64,000 nucleotides of DNA from Mytilus edulis (taxonomy: Eukaryota > Mollusca > Bivalvia > Mytilida > Mytilidae), in the NCBI RefSeq assembly GCF_963676685.1, contig NC_092356.1, positions 22,865,750 through 22,929,749 on the forward strand, read 5' to 3'. Below the pieces are notes generated by a model, which did not search any database, was not told where the DNA came from, and saw only the letters and a program-made list of their open reading frames with translations. Positions 10,963 through 22,073 of this stretch are shown here, in pieces. The first letter of the stretch is position 1. Each line of letters opens with the position of its first letter. The position numbers and the translations under genes were made by a program.

Positions 10963-11045
10963 ACACGGCTAACTTGTTATGGCGTTGTCAGTTTATTTTT
11001 TGTCTATTAGTTTGAATGTCACTCTGGTATCTTTCGGCCTTTTTT
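10963..11045 (+). repeat. family A fragment
   Basis: Only the 3' end of the repeat is present: GGCGTTGTCAGTTTATTTT and CTCTGGTATCTTTCG. Confidence 0.55.
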
Positions 11046-11697
11046 TTTTATTAAAATGATACAAATTACAATCAATATCTACTTATTTACGTCTCTCTTT
11101 GAAGTCTGGTAGAGTTTAGAAGCCAAACTATGTTATATTTTGTTAATAAACAGCAAGGAACCCGCAAAACACAGATGTGATTAGGAGTGTTCTACTCCAC
11201 ATACGAAACCCGTCATGCTACTCTAATAATTATGTTGATAAGCTAAAAGTATTTTTTTTATTTTACAAAAATCACTGAATACCTATAAAACCAAGAGCTC
11301 TACCAAAAGAGTAACAATAACAAGGGAAGACAATTGAAATCTACCTTTTTAATCTCAAAACTCTCTAACATCAGTGTATATGCACACATTTTGTTAAGCT
11401 GAGTGTGTTAAAACAATTATGTATGCGGAACTACTGAATCCCATGGCAAAATACGGAAAATGACTTAAAGACAAAAATCAGTACACAAAACACAACAAAT
11501 AAAACTTCAATCTATTAAGCAGCACGAATCCCGCTAAAATATCCAATGTGTTTCATTTAGGTTTTATGAAAAAGGTAGAACTTTTTAATCATACTTGAAT
11601 TGCACAGCGTTTGCTAATCGGCTCTTGGCTAGACTTTAAAACGCATAAAGATGAAATATCACATCGAAAAGAATATGCTTTTATTATAACAATTATA

Positions 11698-12025
11698 TTA
11701 TACAAAACAATAGGTACAAATGTAAGTTAAAAATGAATTCATACACAATAAAACATTTTTAATATTTCTTAGCCAGATGAAAGATCTGGCAATGTTACTA
11801 GTAGCATATTTCTGTACGATTCCTGCATACTGTTTAGATACGTATTTCATCCAAAATCGGGGATCAGCATATCCTGATGACAATCCTGGTGACAAAATTC
11901 CTCCAAAACCACCTATTCCACCAAAACCACCTTTTCCACCAAAACCTCCCAAACCACAAAGACCGGCGCCATATCCACCATCATACCCAACAGGACCATA
12001 TCCACCGACATTACCACCATATCCA
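11698..12025 (-). pseudogene. Gly-rich secreted protein, copy 3 (5'-truncated pseudogene)
   Basis: Only the 3' half of the family coding region survives: the Gly-rich stretch (GGYGAGLCGLGGFGG) and the NPRFWMKYV-type tail, here read as ADPRFWMKYVSKQYAG. The 5' half, signal peptide, intron, exon 1 and promoter were removed by the deletion that joins 12025 to the distal block. Near the 3' end the segment coding for the QWLN tail is replaced by a shorter one, so the frame runs on into the 3' flank. The apparent N-terminus upstream of 12025 derives from unrelated repeat DNA. A TTTATT (AATAAA reversed) lies at 11680-11685. It is non-functional as far as the sequence shows. Confidence 0.85.
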
Positions 12026-12077
12026 GTCAGACGAATAGACGGGTAAAATATTAACAAGGTATTAAAACTTCTAAATA

Positions 12078-12150
12078 TACATGTTTATACATGTGTCAAT
12101 AACATGTTTATACATGTGTCAATAACATGTTTATACATGTGTCACTAACA
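12078..12150 (+). repeat. 22-23 bp tandem repeat, three units
   Basis: Three units of ACATGTTTATACATGTGTCA. The array recurs at about 16085-16160 as part of the duplicated block. Confidence 0.75.
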
Positions 12151-12231
12151 TGACATTTTTGTTTATGATTTTCAAGTACATGTACATGTTTTTTTTCAAG
12201 AATGTCTGTGTTATTGCGACACATTTGCTAG

Positions 12232-12450
12232 ATATAAGAAGAAGTGGTATGAGTACCACTGAGACAACTCTCTCTCCAAGTCACAATTTATAAAAGAAAA
12301 GCCTTTATATTATGGTCTTCAACACGTAGCCTTCGCTCACACCGAACAGCAAGCTATAAAGGACTCCCAAAATGACTAGTGTAAAACCATTCAAACGAGA
12401 TAACCACTGGGAGCGGTCTTATCTATGTAAAAAAACGAGAAACACTTTCA
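12232..12450 (+). repeat. dispersed repeat family B copy
   Basis: AAGAAGTGGTATGAGTACCA through CACACCGAACAGCAAGCT and GTGTAAAACCATTCAAACG. It is part of the duplicated block and pairs with 16244-16460. Confidence 0.75.
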
Positions 12451-12474
12451 ACACGAGTGTGATCAACCAAATTA

Positions 12475-12730
12475 AGCAATTTACCGGGTTTGTAATAACA
12501 TGAGCAACACGACGGGTGCCACATGTGGAGCAGTATCTGCTTACCCTTCCAGAAAACCTGAGATCTTTGCCGGGGTTCGTGTTGCTTAGTCTTTAGTTTT
12601 CTATGTTGTGTCTTTTGTGCTATAATTATCTATCTGTTTGTCTTTTTATTTTTTTTTAGTCATAGCGTTGTCAGTTTATTTTCAATCTATGAGTTCGACT
12701 GTCCCTGTGGTACCTTTCGCCGCTCGTTGA
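12475..12730 (+). repeat. dispersed repeat family A copy
   Basis: AACACGACGGGTGCCACATG, GGGTTCGTGTTGCTTAGTC, AGCGTTGTCAGTTTATTTTC. It directly follows a family B copy, an arrangement repeated at 16244-16720. Confidence 0.7.
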
Positions 12731-13249
12731 TGAACCACATCAACAAACGACAACTACTGAAAATCAGGTTCCTGACTTAGGACATATGCAATTAAATGCA
12801 GCGGGTTTTTTATCCATAAAAACGACAATTAAGTCTTTATTATGTGGATTAGACAGTTTTATACCTTTACAAGTTGATAACTTCTATACAGATGGGATTA
12901 GGGGTGTTCTACTCCACATACGAAACCCGTCGTGCTACTCTAATAAATATGTTGATAAGCTAAAAGTATTTTTTATTTTACAAAAATCACTGAATACCTA
13001 TAAAACCAAGAGCTACACCACAAGAGTAACAATAACAAGGGAAGACAATTGAAATCTACCTTTTTAATCTCAAAACTCTCTAACATCAGTGTATATGCAC
13101 ACATTTTGTTAAGCTGAGTGTGTTAAAACAATTATGTATGCGGAACTACTGAATCCCATGGCAAAATACGGAAAATGACTTAAAGACAAAAATCAGTACA
13201 CAAAACACAACAAATAAAACTTCAATCTATTAAGCAGCATGAATCCCGC

Positions 13250-13349
13250 NNNNNNNNNNNNNNNNNNNNNNNNNNNNNNNNNNNNNNNNNNNNNNNNNNN
13301 NNNNNNNNNNNNNNNNNNNNNNNNNNNNNNNNNNNNNNNNNNNNNNNNN
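13250..13349. other. assembly gap of exactly 100 N
   Basis: One hundred N, the usual placeholder for a gap of unknown size. The paralogous copy 1 has 145 bp (11535-11679) between the same flanking strings (GAATCCCGC and TTTATT). Confidence 0.95.
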
Positions 13350-13408
13350 TTTATTGAAACAAATATATTATACAAAACAATAGGTACAAATGTAAGTTAA
13401 AAATGAAT

Positions 13409-13867
13409 TCATACACAATAAAACATTTTTAATATTTTCTTATTCTGGCTATTGAGCCATTGAGACATGAAAGATCTGGCAATGTTACCAGTAGCATATT
13501 TCTGTACGATTCCTGCGTACTGTTTAGGTACGTATTTCATCCAAAATCGGGGATTAGCATATCCTGATGACAATCCTGATGACAAAATTCCTCCAAAACC
13601 ACCTATTCCAGCAAAACCACCTTTTCCGCCAAGACCTCCCAAACCACCAAGACCGCCGCCATATCCACCGTCATACCCAACAGGACCAATATCCACCGAC
13701 ATTACCACCATATCCACCGCTAGAATACACAACAACAGGACCATATCCACCTATATTCCGCCGTATCCACCGCTAGAATAACCAACGGGGCCATATCCAC
13801 CATGTGCTGCTATGTTGTTGACTAACAATAGCACTGCTACCACCACAGATGTACACTTGGTGTTCAT
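13409..13867 (-). pseudogene. Gly-rich secreted protein, copy 4 (frame-disrupted)
   Basis: The ATG at 13867-13865 begins the same signal peptide as copy 1 (starting MNTKCTSVVV). The frame meets a TAG at 13753-13751 after a GGYGG repeat. Comparison with copy 1 and copy 3 shows an apparent 1-base loss near 13750 and a 1-base gain near 13690 (ACCAATATCC against ACCATATCC). The two cancel, so the NPRFWMKYVPKQYAG tail is back in the original frame. A third 1-base change near 13437 replaces the final Tyr-stop by an 8-residue extension. The intron acceptor (13890-13889), exon 1 and TATA box are intact. It may be a young pseudogene or an assembly/base-calling artefact, since an N gap lies 60 bp away. 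Confidence 0.75.
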
Positions 13868-13888
13868 TTTCTAGCTGTGTTATGGATT

Positions 13889-14759
13889 CTAAAAAAGAAT
13901 CATCAAAGGAATTATAGTAATACTTTAACTTGAAAATTCTAATACGAATTAATCTTTTTAAACGACAAAATATGTTGTTATTATTCTAGTATAGAAAATG
14001 GATGCCGTTATATACTAGATATTTTTTTTTTTTTCATATCTCTATCACTTGGCTTTTGAAACAGACTGAGTAACATAACATGATGGATTAAATTGACACA
14101 GCATTTATTGAGAAACTAGTCTATATAAGACTAATATATATAAGGTAAAACAATATGTAGAATTATTTATAAAACTCGCTGAGATAGAAAAAAAACAATA
14201 GAAAAAAAAAAACAGTGTAAAAATTAACACGAAGATATAAATGTATACACAATGAGAAAAAAGAAAAAAAGAAAAAAAAAAGAAAAGAAATCAAACAGTG
14301 AGAATAACATATTAAACTTTTAGATTGATCAGGAGGAAAACACAGTGAGATCTAAAAAAAAAAGTGCATTGGTAGCCACATGATTTTTTGCATAGAAATT
14401 GAGTTTCAAAAAACAATCTTTAATTTTGAATGATATTGCAATATCATCAATCTTTTTTTTATTGGGTAAAAATATTTTATTCTCAAGAAAAATACATGTC
14501 CACGCCTTTTATAAAATATGCTTTGATCAACGATTTTACATGTAAACCCCTCATAAAATTTTAAAAAAATAATAATTTCATATTAAAATTATAAGAATAT
14601 GCTGATTTGCTTGTCAAATTAGAGTAGTAAAAGTTAAAGAAAACTAAAAGAGGAAAGAGTCAAATAAAGACAAGTAGAATTAAAAACCTAGACGTAAAAA
14701 TTAAAGAAAGAAAAAGATAAACAGATATATGCATTAATTGTCTTATCAATAATACTTAC
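13889..14759 (-). other. 5'UTR intron of the 13409-13867 locus
   Basis: Minus-strand donor AGAAGAG|GTAAGTATT (boundary 14760/14759) and acceptor TTCTTTTTTAG (ending 13889). Positions 14150-14560 align with 5330-5690 in the intron of copy 1. A purine-rich AAAAAGAAAAA stretch lies at 14253-14292. Confidence 0.65.
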
Positions 14760-14822
14760 CTCTTCTGCTTGGTTTGAAATGAGAAGATGATACCAATTTT
14801 GTATTTCATGAGCTTTTATATA
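14760..14822 (-). promoter_or_regulatory. exon 1 and TATA box of the 13409-13867 locus
   Basis: The TATA box TATATAAAAG (minus strand) spans 14813-14822. The predicted start lies about 30 bp on, and the exon ends at the GTAAGT donor at 14760. The string CATTTCAAACC matches CTAATTTCAAACC in exon 1 of copy 2. Confidence 0.6.
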
Positions 14823-15190
14823 CAGACAAAATGGGGATATTTTAATAATTAACCTTGTGTATGTCAAGTAACAATAACCCATAAAAAAATAAACTATCGA
14901 TCAAATTGTGAAACATTAGTCTTTCGTAACAAATTCTAATTCCTTTTCGAACAGATATTTTTTTAAAAGATTCAAGAGTGTGATGAAGACAATCACCATC
15001 AATCTTTATAAATCGGAATTGGTGCAAGAATTTATGAATTTTCACATAAAAAAGTAGTCCACGTGTTGAAACAAATGTGCTATCCGACTATCTATCAACA
15101 CATTTTACAGCTACAATCGAGAACAAATGCATGTATGCCTTTGGAAATCAATCGCCTAGCAGGTCACGTGGTAGTGAACGTCCTTTCGTC
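14823..15190 (-). promoter_or_regulatory. conserved upstream region of copy 4
   Basis: About 370 bp aligned with 6440-6790: GGAATTGGTGCAAGAATTT, CACGTG at 15060-15065 and CAACACATTTTACAG are shared. No divergent partner gene is recognisable beyond 15190, unlike the copy 1/copy 2 pair. Confidence 0.5.
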
Positions 15191-16030
15191 TAAACCCTTT
15201 CCTCCACGCCTAGTACGGGCATTGTGGAATATTGGCAATTACTCATTTGCTCGAAGTTTGAAATTATTATCGACAACCATCGGAAGACGGATATAAAAAA
15301 ATCATTATGCCCCTCGTTCCTGTTCAAACAGATTCTTGTTTTCATATCTTATTAACATCATTAACATCTTTAATTAATATTTTCGTCCCGAGTATGCATG
15401 TATTGTCCGATGCTGGACGTAACGCAATTCATTAATTAATAATTTCTAATTGTTGATGCTTTCCCCAAAAAGGCAATGTCGTGACAGTTTGTTGAGATAA
15501 CGTATGTACATGTATGATGGGTATCTCCCTTTCGAGCAGATACGTATACTCTGTGACCAAACTAACCGTTGGTTGTAGGCGCTTATTATTCTAATATTGC
15601 TATCACATTCGGCAATCCTCGGTAGAATCCGCTACTCTCCTATATGATGGTACGTAATCGGCCGAGTTGAGTTTTCTTTTAGTAATCTGTTTTTGTCCTT
15701 CTTGTAATTGTATTCTATATTAAACCATAATGATTGCATTTGTTGACATCCCTTCCATTAAGTTTTCTTGAAAGTAGTGTATGCGTTAATTTAGAATTTT
15801 TCAAGTAAAAATAACTACTGTTCTGTATTTTAAGTATTTCAGAAAATGTGCTTTAAAATTGTATTGCAGGAGATTTTTTTTCAATTTACTAGCAACATAA
15901 ATCAACCATTTGTATATCGCTAAGGCAGGAAAGAGTTCCAGATAGACTGTTCTTTGTCCTTTATCAATAATGGTATCTGAGAAAGAGAACCGTCCTTGAG
16001 TTCTAGACAGTCATTAAATAACTTAGCATG
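15191..16030. other. intergenic, no gene seen
   Basis: No gene or repeat recognised. The open frame at 15063-15296 overlaps conserved promoter sequence and has no support. Confidence 0.4.
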
Positions 16031-16034
16031 ACTC

Positions 16035-16881
16035 AGTCAGACGAATAGACGGGTAAAATATCAACAAGTTGTTAAAACTTCTAAATACACATATTTATAC
16101 ATGTGTCAGTAACATGTTTATACATGTGTCAATAACATGTTTATACATGTGTCATAACATGACATTTTTTTGCATTATTTTTAAGTACATGTACATGTTT
16201 TTTTTCAAGCCTGTCTGTGTTATTGCGACACATTTGCTAGATATAAGAAGAAGTGGTATGAGTGCCAATGAGACAACTCTCTATCCAAGTCACAATTTAT
16301 AAAAGAAAAGCCTTTATATTATGGTCTTCAACTCGTAGCCTTCGCTCACACCGAACAGCAAGCTATAAAGGACCCCCAAAATGACTAGTGTAAAACCATT
16401 CAAACGAGATAACCACTGGGAGCGGAGCGGTCTGATCTATGTAAAAAAACGAGAAACATTTTCAACACGAGTGTGACCGACCGAATTAGACAATTTACCG
16501 GGATTGTAATAACATGAGCAACAAGACGGGGGCCACATGTAGAGCAGGATCTGCGTACCCTTCCAGAAAACCTGAGATCTTTGACGGGGTTCGTTTTGCT
16601 TAGTCTTTAGTTTTCTGTGTTGTGTCTTTTGTGCTATTATCTATCTGTATGTCTTTTTATTATTTTTTAGTCATAGCGTTGTCAGTTTATTTTCCCTGTG
16701 GTACCTTTCGCCGCTCTTTGATGAATCACATCAACAAACGACAACTACTGAAAATCAGGTTTCTGACTTACGACATGTGCAATTAAATGCAGCGGGTTTT
16801 TTATCCATAAAAACGACAATTAAGTCTTTATTATGTAGATCAGACAGTTTTATACCTTTACAAGTTGTTAACTTCTATACA
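16035..16881 (+). repeat. duplicated block with family B and family A copies
   Basis: Matches 12026-12890: the 22 bp tandem repeat, family B (16244-16460) and family A (16480-16722), then GGTTTTTTATCCATAAAAAC. It marks the distal end of the tandem duplication. Confidence 0.75.
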
Positions 16882-17214
16882 AATAATGGTTCGATGAATA
16901 ATGCATGTAAAGGCATTAAATATTTATTTTGTCGATGCATGATATGAAACCTTTTCAAAATGTTTGCAATTCCTATTCATTAATTTTAATCAGATTTTCA
17001 TATTCAGTGAACATGATTATACGTGAGTCTGAAGTTATTCTGGATTTATCTTAACTATCAACCCCCCAAAAAATAAAAGCAATACAAGGATGTACATGTA
17101 CAGGGAAAAAATAAAATAACCAAAAATCAAACTCCGAGGTTACTTAAAACAAAACAAACAAACACAACATGTTAAAATGTCAAAAATAGGGGTACAGGAG
17201 TCAACACTGTGTTA

Positions 17215-17236
17215 GGGAGCTACCATTTGATTTTTA

Positions 17237-17267
<31 letters not shown>

Positions 17268-17563
17268 TAGGATGAAAAATTTTGTCCTGCATTTTTTTTT
17301 AGCTGTAATCTCTGTCCTGCCTTTTTATTTTTCACTCTGTTCGGTCCTGCCTTTTTATTTTCACTCTGTTCGGTCCTGCCTTTTTTTTTTTTTTAATTTA
17401 TCCTGACTTTTTTTTACCTAAATTGTCGTCCTGACTTCTTTTTTTTTTTTGCAAGTGTCTCATCCTGCCTTTTTTTTTTACTCAAAACTCCTGTCCTGCC
17501 TATTTTTTTCAAATTTCATCCTAGCACCCCCCCCCCCCCCATAAAAATCAAATGGTAGCTCCC
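17215..17563. mobile_element. Harbinger-like MITE, complete copy with poly-G tract
   Basis: Terminal inverted repeats GGGAGCTACCATTTGATTTT and its complement are flanked by TTA on both sides (17212-17214, 17564-17566). A 3 bp TWA target duplication is characteristic of the PIF/Harbinger superfamily. The interior has a run of 29 G (17238-17266), a C run at its far end, and repeated TCCTGCCTTTTT units between. No coding sequence. Relatives lie at 20229-20475, 34355-34618 and 50179-50392. Confidence 0.85.
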
Positions 17564-17566
17564 TTA

Positions 17567-19050
17567 TAATCTTTACCACTACAAAAACAAAGAAAAGCAC
17601 AAAAAGGCATATACTAGACAATTAAAGCACACCAACAACAAACGAAAGACAAAAAGTTACCATATTACAAACATAGGAAAAGTAAGGAGCGATATGACTA
17701 AAATGACTCGGCAAATATCATTTAATTTGCTCTTTTAAGCTGTAATCCTTGTGTTATAATGATAAGGCGATGCGATATGACTACAAAGGAATTGACTTTA
17801 CTATACATTAAGACCTTCCTACAAATAGGGTGGTTTTTTTTCTGGTCTCTTCGTCTCTTGAATTTTATGTTTCATGGATCTGCCATTTCCTTTAAAAATT
17901 CTATGTTGCTTACCGAATTTAATTTTTCAGTAAAATCAATCGAAAGCCGTCCATCAATCAATTAATTGATTGGTCATTCAATAAGCAATCGAATTAATCA
18001 AGTTAAGTTACATTAAAAAAGTTAAATGGCACGACTTTATTTTTAGTTTATGTATTTTAATCAACACAAGAAGATATGAGGGAAAAAGGGGGGTGGGGGG
18101 TCAAAATATATTTCCATCTATCAATGGATTTTTTCACAGCTTTTGTTCTTTGGATTTGACAGAAGCTAATAGTTTTTATTCTAAATTTGAATTTGAGTTC
18201 TATCAAACAAATCAACAATAAAAGTTGTATAACAGGGAAAAAAGCAATAATGTATGAGATATTCTGATGAATAACCACTTCAAGTGTCAGCGTAATTTAT
18301 TTTGATTTTTTTTGGCGTAACCTAACATAGTTCACATGTTTTGATATAGTAATGGGTTATATCATCGTGCAGATATTTGCTACATTGTAAATTTGAGTTC
18401 TATATATATATTCAACAATTTATTTTTCTTCTGCAATTTATCATTTTTGGAATATTTTTTAAGACGAAAAAATGCTATAATGTATGAGCTAGTGTTACGA
18501 TTTACAACTTTAAGTGTTGCGTAAGCTTATATTGTTCACATGTTTTTGATATAGTTATATATTGTGATACTATTGTGCACATATTTGCGTGACTTAGTTC
18601 ATTTTCATAAATCAACAAAAAATTACGAAACAACACAGGGTAATAGTTGTATAATTTACCTTGAGTGTCACGTGGCAGTTAAAGTGCGGCTAATTTTAAA
18701 ATTCTTTAGATATCTGTTTTTTTAATTGAAAACGTAGCACTTCATTGTATAACCTCCTTGGTATAACGTTACATAAAGATTATTAACACTATTACTAAAA
18801 ATATCACTGAAGTGCAACAAATTTAAACATTCTTTCGATATTTTTTTCATTTGTAAACGTAGCACTTCAGTTATTTTATAAGCTCCTTATTTAAACGAAA
18901 AATAAAAGTTACATAAAGATTTTTAACACGGTTGCTTAACAAATCACTGAAAGTTAATACTTGTGTTACAATAAGTAAAAAGATTCCGCTTGACATGGTC
19001 AAAATCTTAGAATTATGTGTTGGTGGTCCGTGTTTGAAATTATTTCACTT
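17567..19050. other. AT-rich intergenic with local duplications
   Basis: No gene. Two direct duplications are visible. TTCACATGTTTT-GATATAGT strings occur near 18330 and 18535. A ~125 bp unit with AACGTAGCACTTCA and GTTACATAAAGATT occurs at about 18700-18830 and 18830-18952. Confidence 0.5.
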
Positions 19051-19056
19051 TTTTTA

Positions 19057-19348
19057 AAGGAGCAACCATTTAACTTTAACGGTGGGGGTGTATGTTTTTC
19101 CCCGCAGTCAGACTTTTTTGCGCAGAGCGAGAACATTTTTTTTAGTTTTCTGACGCTATCAATCAATTTTTTTTCTGAAAAATTTAAGACTTTAAGATAT
19201 GGGGAAAATATGGATTCAAAATATGTTTTGTCATCTGCTTGACCGCTAAAAAAACATTTTTTATCTCAACAAATGATTGGAGATCAGAATATTTATTTCG
19301 GAAAAAACATAACCCCCTCCCCTTTTGAAGTTAAATGGTCTTTCCCTT
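19057..19348. mobile_element. MITE with CCATTTAACTT terminal repeats
   Basis: Left end GGAGCAACCATTTAACTTTA pairs with right end AAGTTAAATGGTCTTTCC. Inside, GGGGGTGTATG pairs with CATAACCCCC. TTA occurs on both sides (approximately 19054-19056 and 19349-19351). The ends resemble the GGGAGCTACCATTTG family, so a related Harbinger-like group is likely. A 5' partial relative is at 20895-21080. Confidence 0.65.
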
Positions 19349-19534
19349 ACACACTATAGATCTTTAGTTACTGAATGAGCATAATCTAAAGAAGGATCTC
19401 AGTTGATATTATTTTTTTCACCAAGAGTTTACCCCCATCCCCATGGGATATAGAAACTTTGCCAAAAAAATGCGTACTATTGTCAGGGCAGGAAGGAATG
19501 AGGGCGCTAAATCAGATGTCTTGTGAAAAGTTAA

Positions 19535-19865
19535 ATCACAAAAGTACTGAACTCCGAGGAAAATTCAAAACAGAAAAGTCCATAATCAAATGACAAAATC
19601 AAAAGCTTAACCGTGGTACATCAAACGAATGGACAACTGTCATATTTCTGACTTGGTACAGGCATTTTCGTAAGTAGAAACTTGTGAATTAAATCTGGTG
19701 TTATAGCTAGCCAAAGCTCTCCCTGTATGACAGTCGAATTAAATTCCATTATATTGACAACGGTGTGTGAATAAAACAAACAGACATAATAGGTAAACAT
19801 GTCAAAAATGGGGGCACAACAGTCAACGTTGTGTTATTATCTTAATCACTATAAACAAGAAGATA
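19535..19865 (+). repeat. dispersed repeat family C, copy 2
   Basis: Aligned with 1405-1690: CATATTTCTGACTTGGTACA, ATTATATTGACAACGGTGTG, GTGTTATTATCTTAATCACT. Confidence 0.7.
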
Positions 19866-20228
19866 TATAAACAAATCTTTACCATGACACAATAACACAA
19901 TAACGGGATGTATAGGTACATAGCCACGTCACATGCAAGAAAGAAAAAAAAAGGCAAGCAGTAATTTTTTTTAGCAAAAAAGAAAGACAAGAATACACAT
20001 TATCCTAGAACATTAACACAATGACGGGATGCATAAGTACCGAGCCACGTCAAATGGATACAACCAAAATAAACAGACTAAACAATAAAAGTTATATTTA
20101 TAAGACAAACAAAAGAACACTATAACACTTTATTAAGAATGGTGTTTGGCGTGCTCTCTCCATGTTCAAGAAATATGAGGTTTGCAATCATTCTATGAGG
20201 GGTCCATCGTACGGGGAACATAGGTAGA

Positions 20229-20475
20229 CTAGGATGAAAAATTGTGTCCTGCCTTTTTTTAGTTGTAATCTCTGTCCTGCCTTTTTATTTTTCAGTCTAT
20301 TCGGTCCTGCCTTTGTTTCTTAGCTTATCCTGAATTTTTTACAACAATTGTCATCCTTCCCTTTTTTTTGCCAAGTTACTCATCCTGCGTTTTTTCACTC
20401 AAAATCATGTCCTGCCTTTTTTCAAATTTCACCCGCCCCCCCCCCCCCCCCCATAAAAATCAAATGGTAGCTCCC
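20229..20475. mobile_element. Harbinger-like MITE, 5'-truncated copy
   Basis: Begins inside the element at CTAGGATGAAAAATTGTGTC and ends with AAATCAAATGGTAGCTCCC followed by TTA (20476-20478). The left terminal repeat is missing. Confidence 0.7.
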
Positions 20476-20894
20476 TTATATATGCAATCATTCCGTTGAA
20501 ATTTTAGCAAACAAATCAAGTAATATACAATTTGGAAAAAGACATCGAACTGCAAATTAACCTATTATAACTAACATACTTTTGTGTTAAAGCAACGCAT
20601 GACTTATGACCCATTTATATAACGACAAAAGGAGTAAAAGTTGTATAATCATTTGAAGTTGACTTGGTCCAATTATATCATGTGCACTTGTTTGTGTTGG
20701 TTTTATTTATCAGACTTTCTGCACGTCTTAACAAAAACATGAGGGGTTCGTAGGTGGCATGCTGACCGCTAGACATCATACTATAATATAAAAGAGGCAG
20801 TTTAACGTTCATGTCAGTAAACCCAGCATATATACTTTGAAAAACAAAGCTCGTGCCTAAAATAGTTAATCAAATCTCGTTTTGGGAAAAAACA

Positions 20895-21080
20895 AGTTAT
20901 GGGAGCAACCAACTTCAAAAGAGGAGGGGTAATGTTTTTTTTTCTTTTCTTGGTTTTTCGACGCTATAAAGCAATTGATTTTTTCCCCAAAATTTTAACA
21001 CTATAGGGTAAAGGGAAAAAATTTTTGTTTGTAATCTGCATGACCACAATATGTGTTTGTGATTAAATTATTTAAATTAT
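20895..21080. repeat. partial relative of the 19057-19348 MITE
   Basis: GGGAGCAACCAACTTCAAAA, TTTTCGACGCTATAAAGCAA and GTAATCTGCATGACC parallel the left half of the 19057 element. No right end is seen. Confidence 0.5.
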
Positions 21081-21700
21081 TTGTTTTACAAATTTTAATT
21101 GAAGTTTGAATTTACATCCACGATTCACAGGATCTTGATCATACTTTTGACAAATTTTAATCAGGAACGGTCCTGTCAAGGACGGCAGTAAAAATCGTGA
21201 ATGTGTCACCCCAGCTTAAGGGTATTTTTTTGTTTTTAAGGGCATTTTTTCTTCTGAATTCCCTATATTTAGGATATTTTATAGGGTTATCTCCTTCCAC
21301 CTGGTGGTATTATATGTTAACCAATCGTACGTCCCGAAATCCTATATGTCCTATATATCGGAAAAAATGTCGATGCATGTAGGGTAATGGTCTGTCTGAG
21401 GTTCCATGACTACTATTTAGATATGTCAAAATAAAGGATCCCTAAAACGAGTCTTACGTATGATTCGTCATGCGTACGTACGTTTCGTCAATTTGTAAAT
21501 AAGCTCTAATTGGAAGCTAAAAGGCAATAAATGCATTTATCGCAATTTTGTGCATTTTTCCTTTGATCTTTTTTTGTGATAATTTTTCATATCATGCAAC
21601 TCGCATGAGATGGAAAATTATCGCTAGAAACTAAGGAGACATGTGGCGTTGCTAATGAAATTGACAACGTCGTCATAGGTAAAATAGCGATTAACAGACT

Positions 21701-21930
21701 ATCAGTGGTCATCTCAACTCGATTGCTTTTCTCGCTTTCGCCGTACCGGCTCAAGCGGGAAAATCAATCTCGTTGAGATGATCAACGATAATCTATAAAT
21801 TACACATGAATGGTGATTATCAGTGGTCATCTCATTTTGATTGCTTTTCTCGCTTTCGCCGTACCGGCTCAAGCGGGAAAATCAATCTCGTTGATCAACG
21901 ATAATCTATAAATTACACATGAATGGTGAC
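21701..21930 (+). repeat. tandem duplication of a ~118 bp unit
   Basis: ATCAGTGGTCATCTCA begins copies at 21701 and 21819. Both contain CTTTCGCCGTACCGGCTCAA and end ACACATGAATGGTGA. In copy 1, TCATCTCAACTCGATTG pairs with CAATCTCGTTGAGATGA as a hairpin. Copy 2 lost part of the right arm. Confidence 0.8.
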
Positions 21931-22073
21931 CCATTTAAAAATTATTTTCTGAAAGAATCTGGTCGCATTTCAATTTGAATGAATTGCTATCGTCTAGTCG
22001 CCTTTCTGTTTATACAACTTTGTTTTCCTCAAGGTACGGTTGAGTATTCTTGTACTAAATCAGACCAAAATAA

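Larger units (their letters stand above)
11171..12890. repeat. tandem duplication, copy 1 (internally deleted)
   Basis: Positions 11171-12025 match 12888-13716, and 12026-12890 match about 16035-16881. Copy 1 is therefore copy 2 (12888-16881) minus about 2.3 kb. The deletion joins the middle of the Gly-rich gene to the distal block at CCA|GTCAGACG, with 2-3 bp of shared sequence. The outer junction lies in ACAGAT/ACAAAT microhomology. Confidence 0.8.
12888..16881. repeat. tandem duplication, copy 2 (full length)
   Basis: About 3,994 bp carrying the fourth Gly-rich locus with its intron, exon 1 and promoter, ending in the family B + family A block at 16035-16881. Copy 1 lies immediately to the left. 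The 2.27 kb length difference agrees with the 2.3 kb deletion plus the under-sized N gap. Confidence 0.75.
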
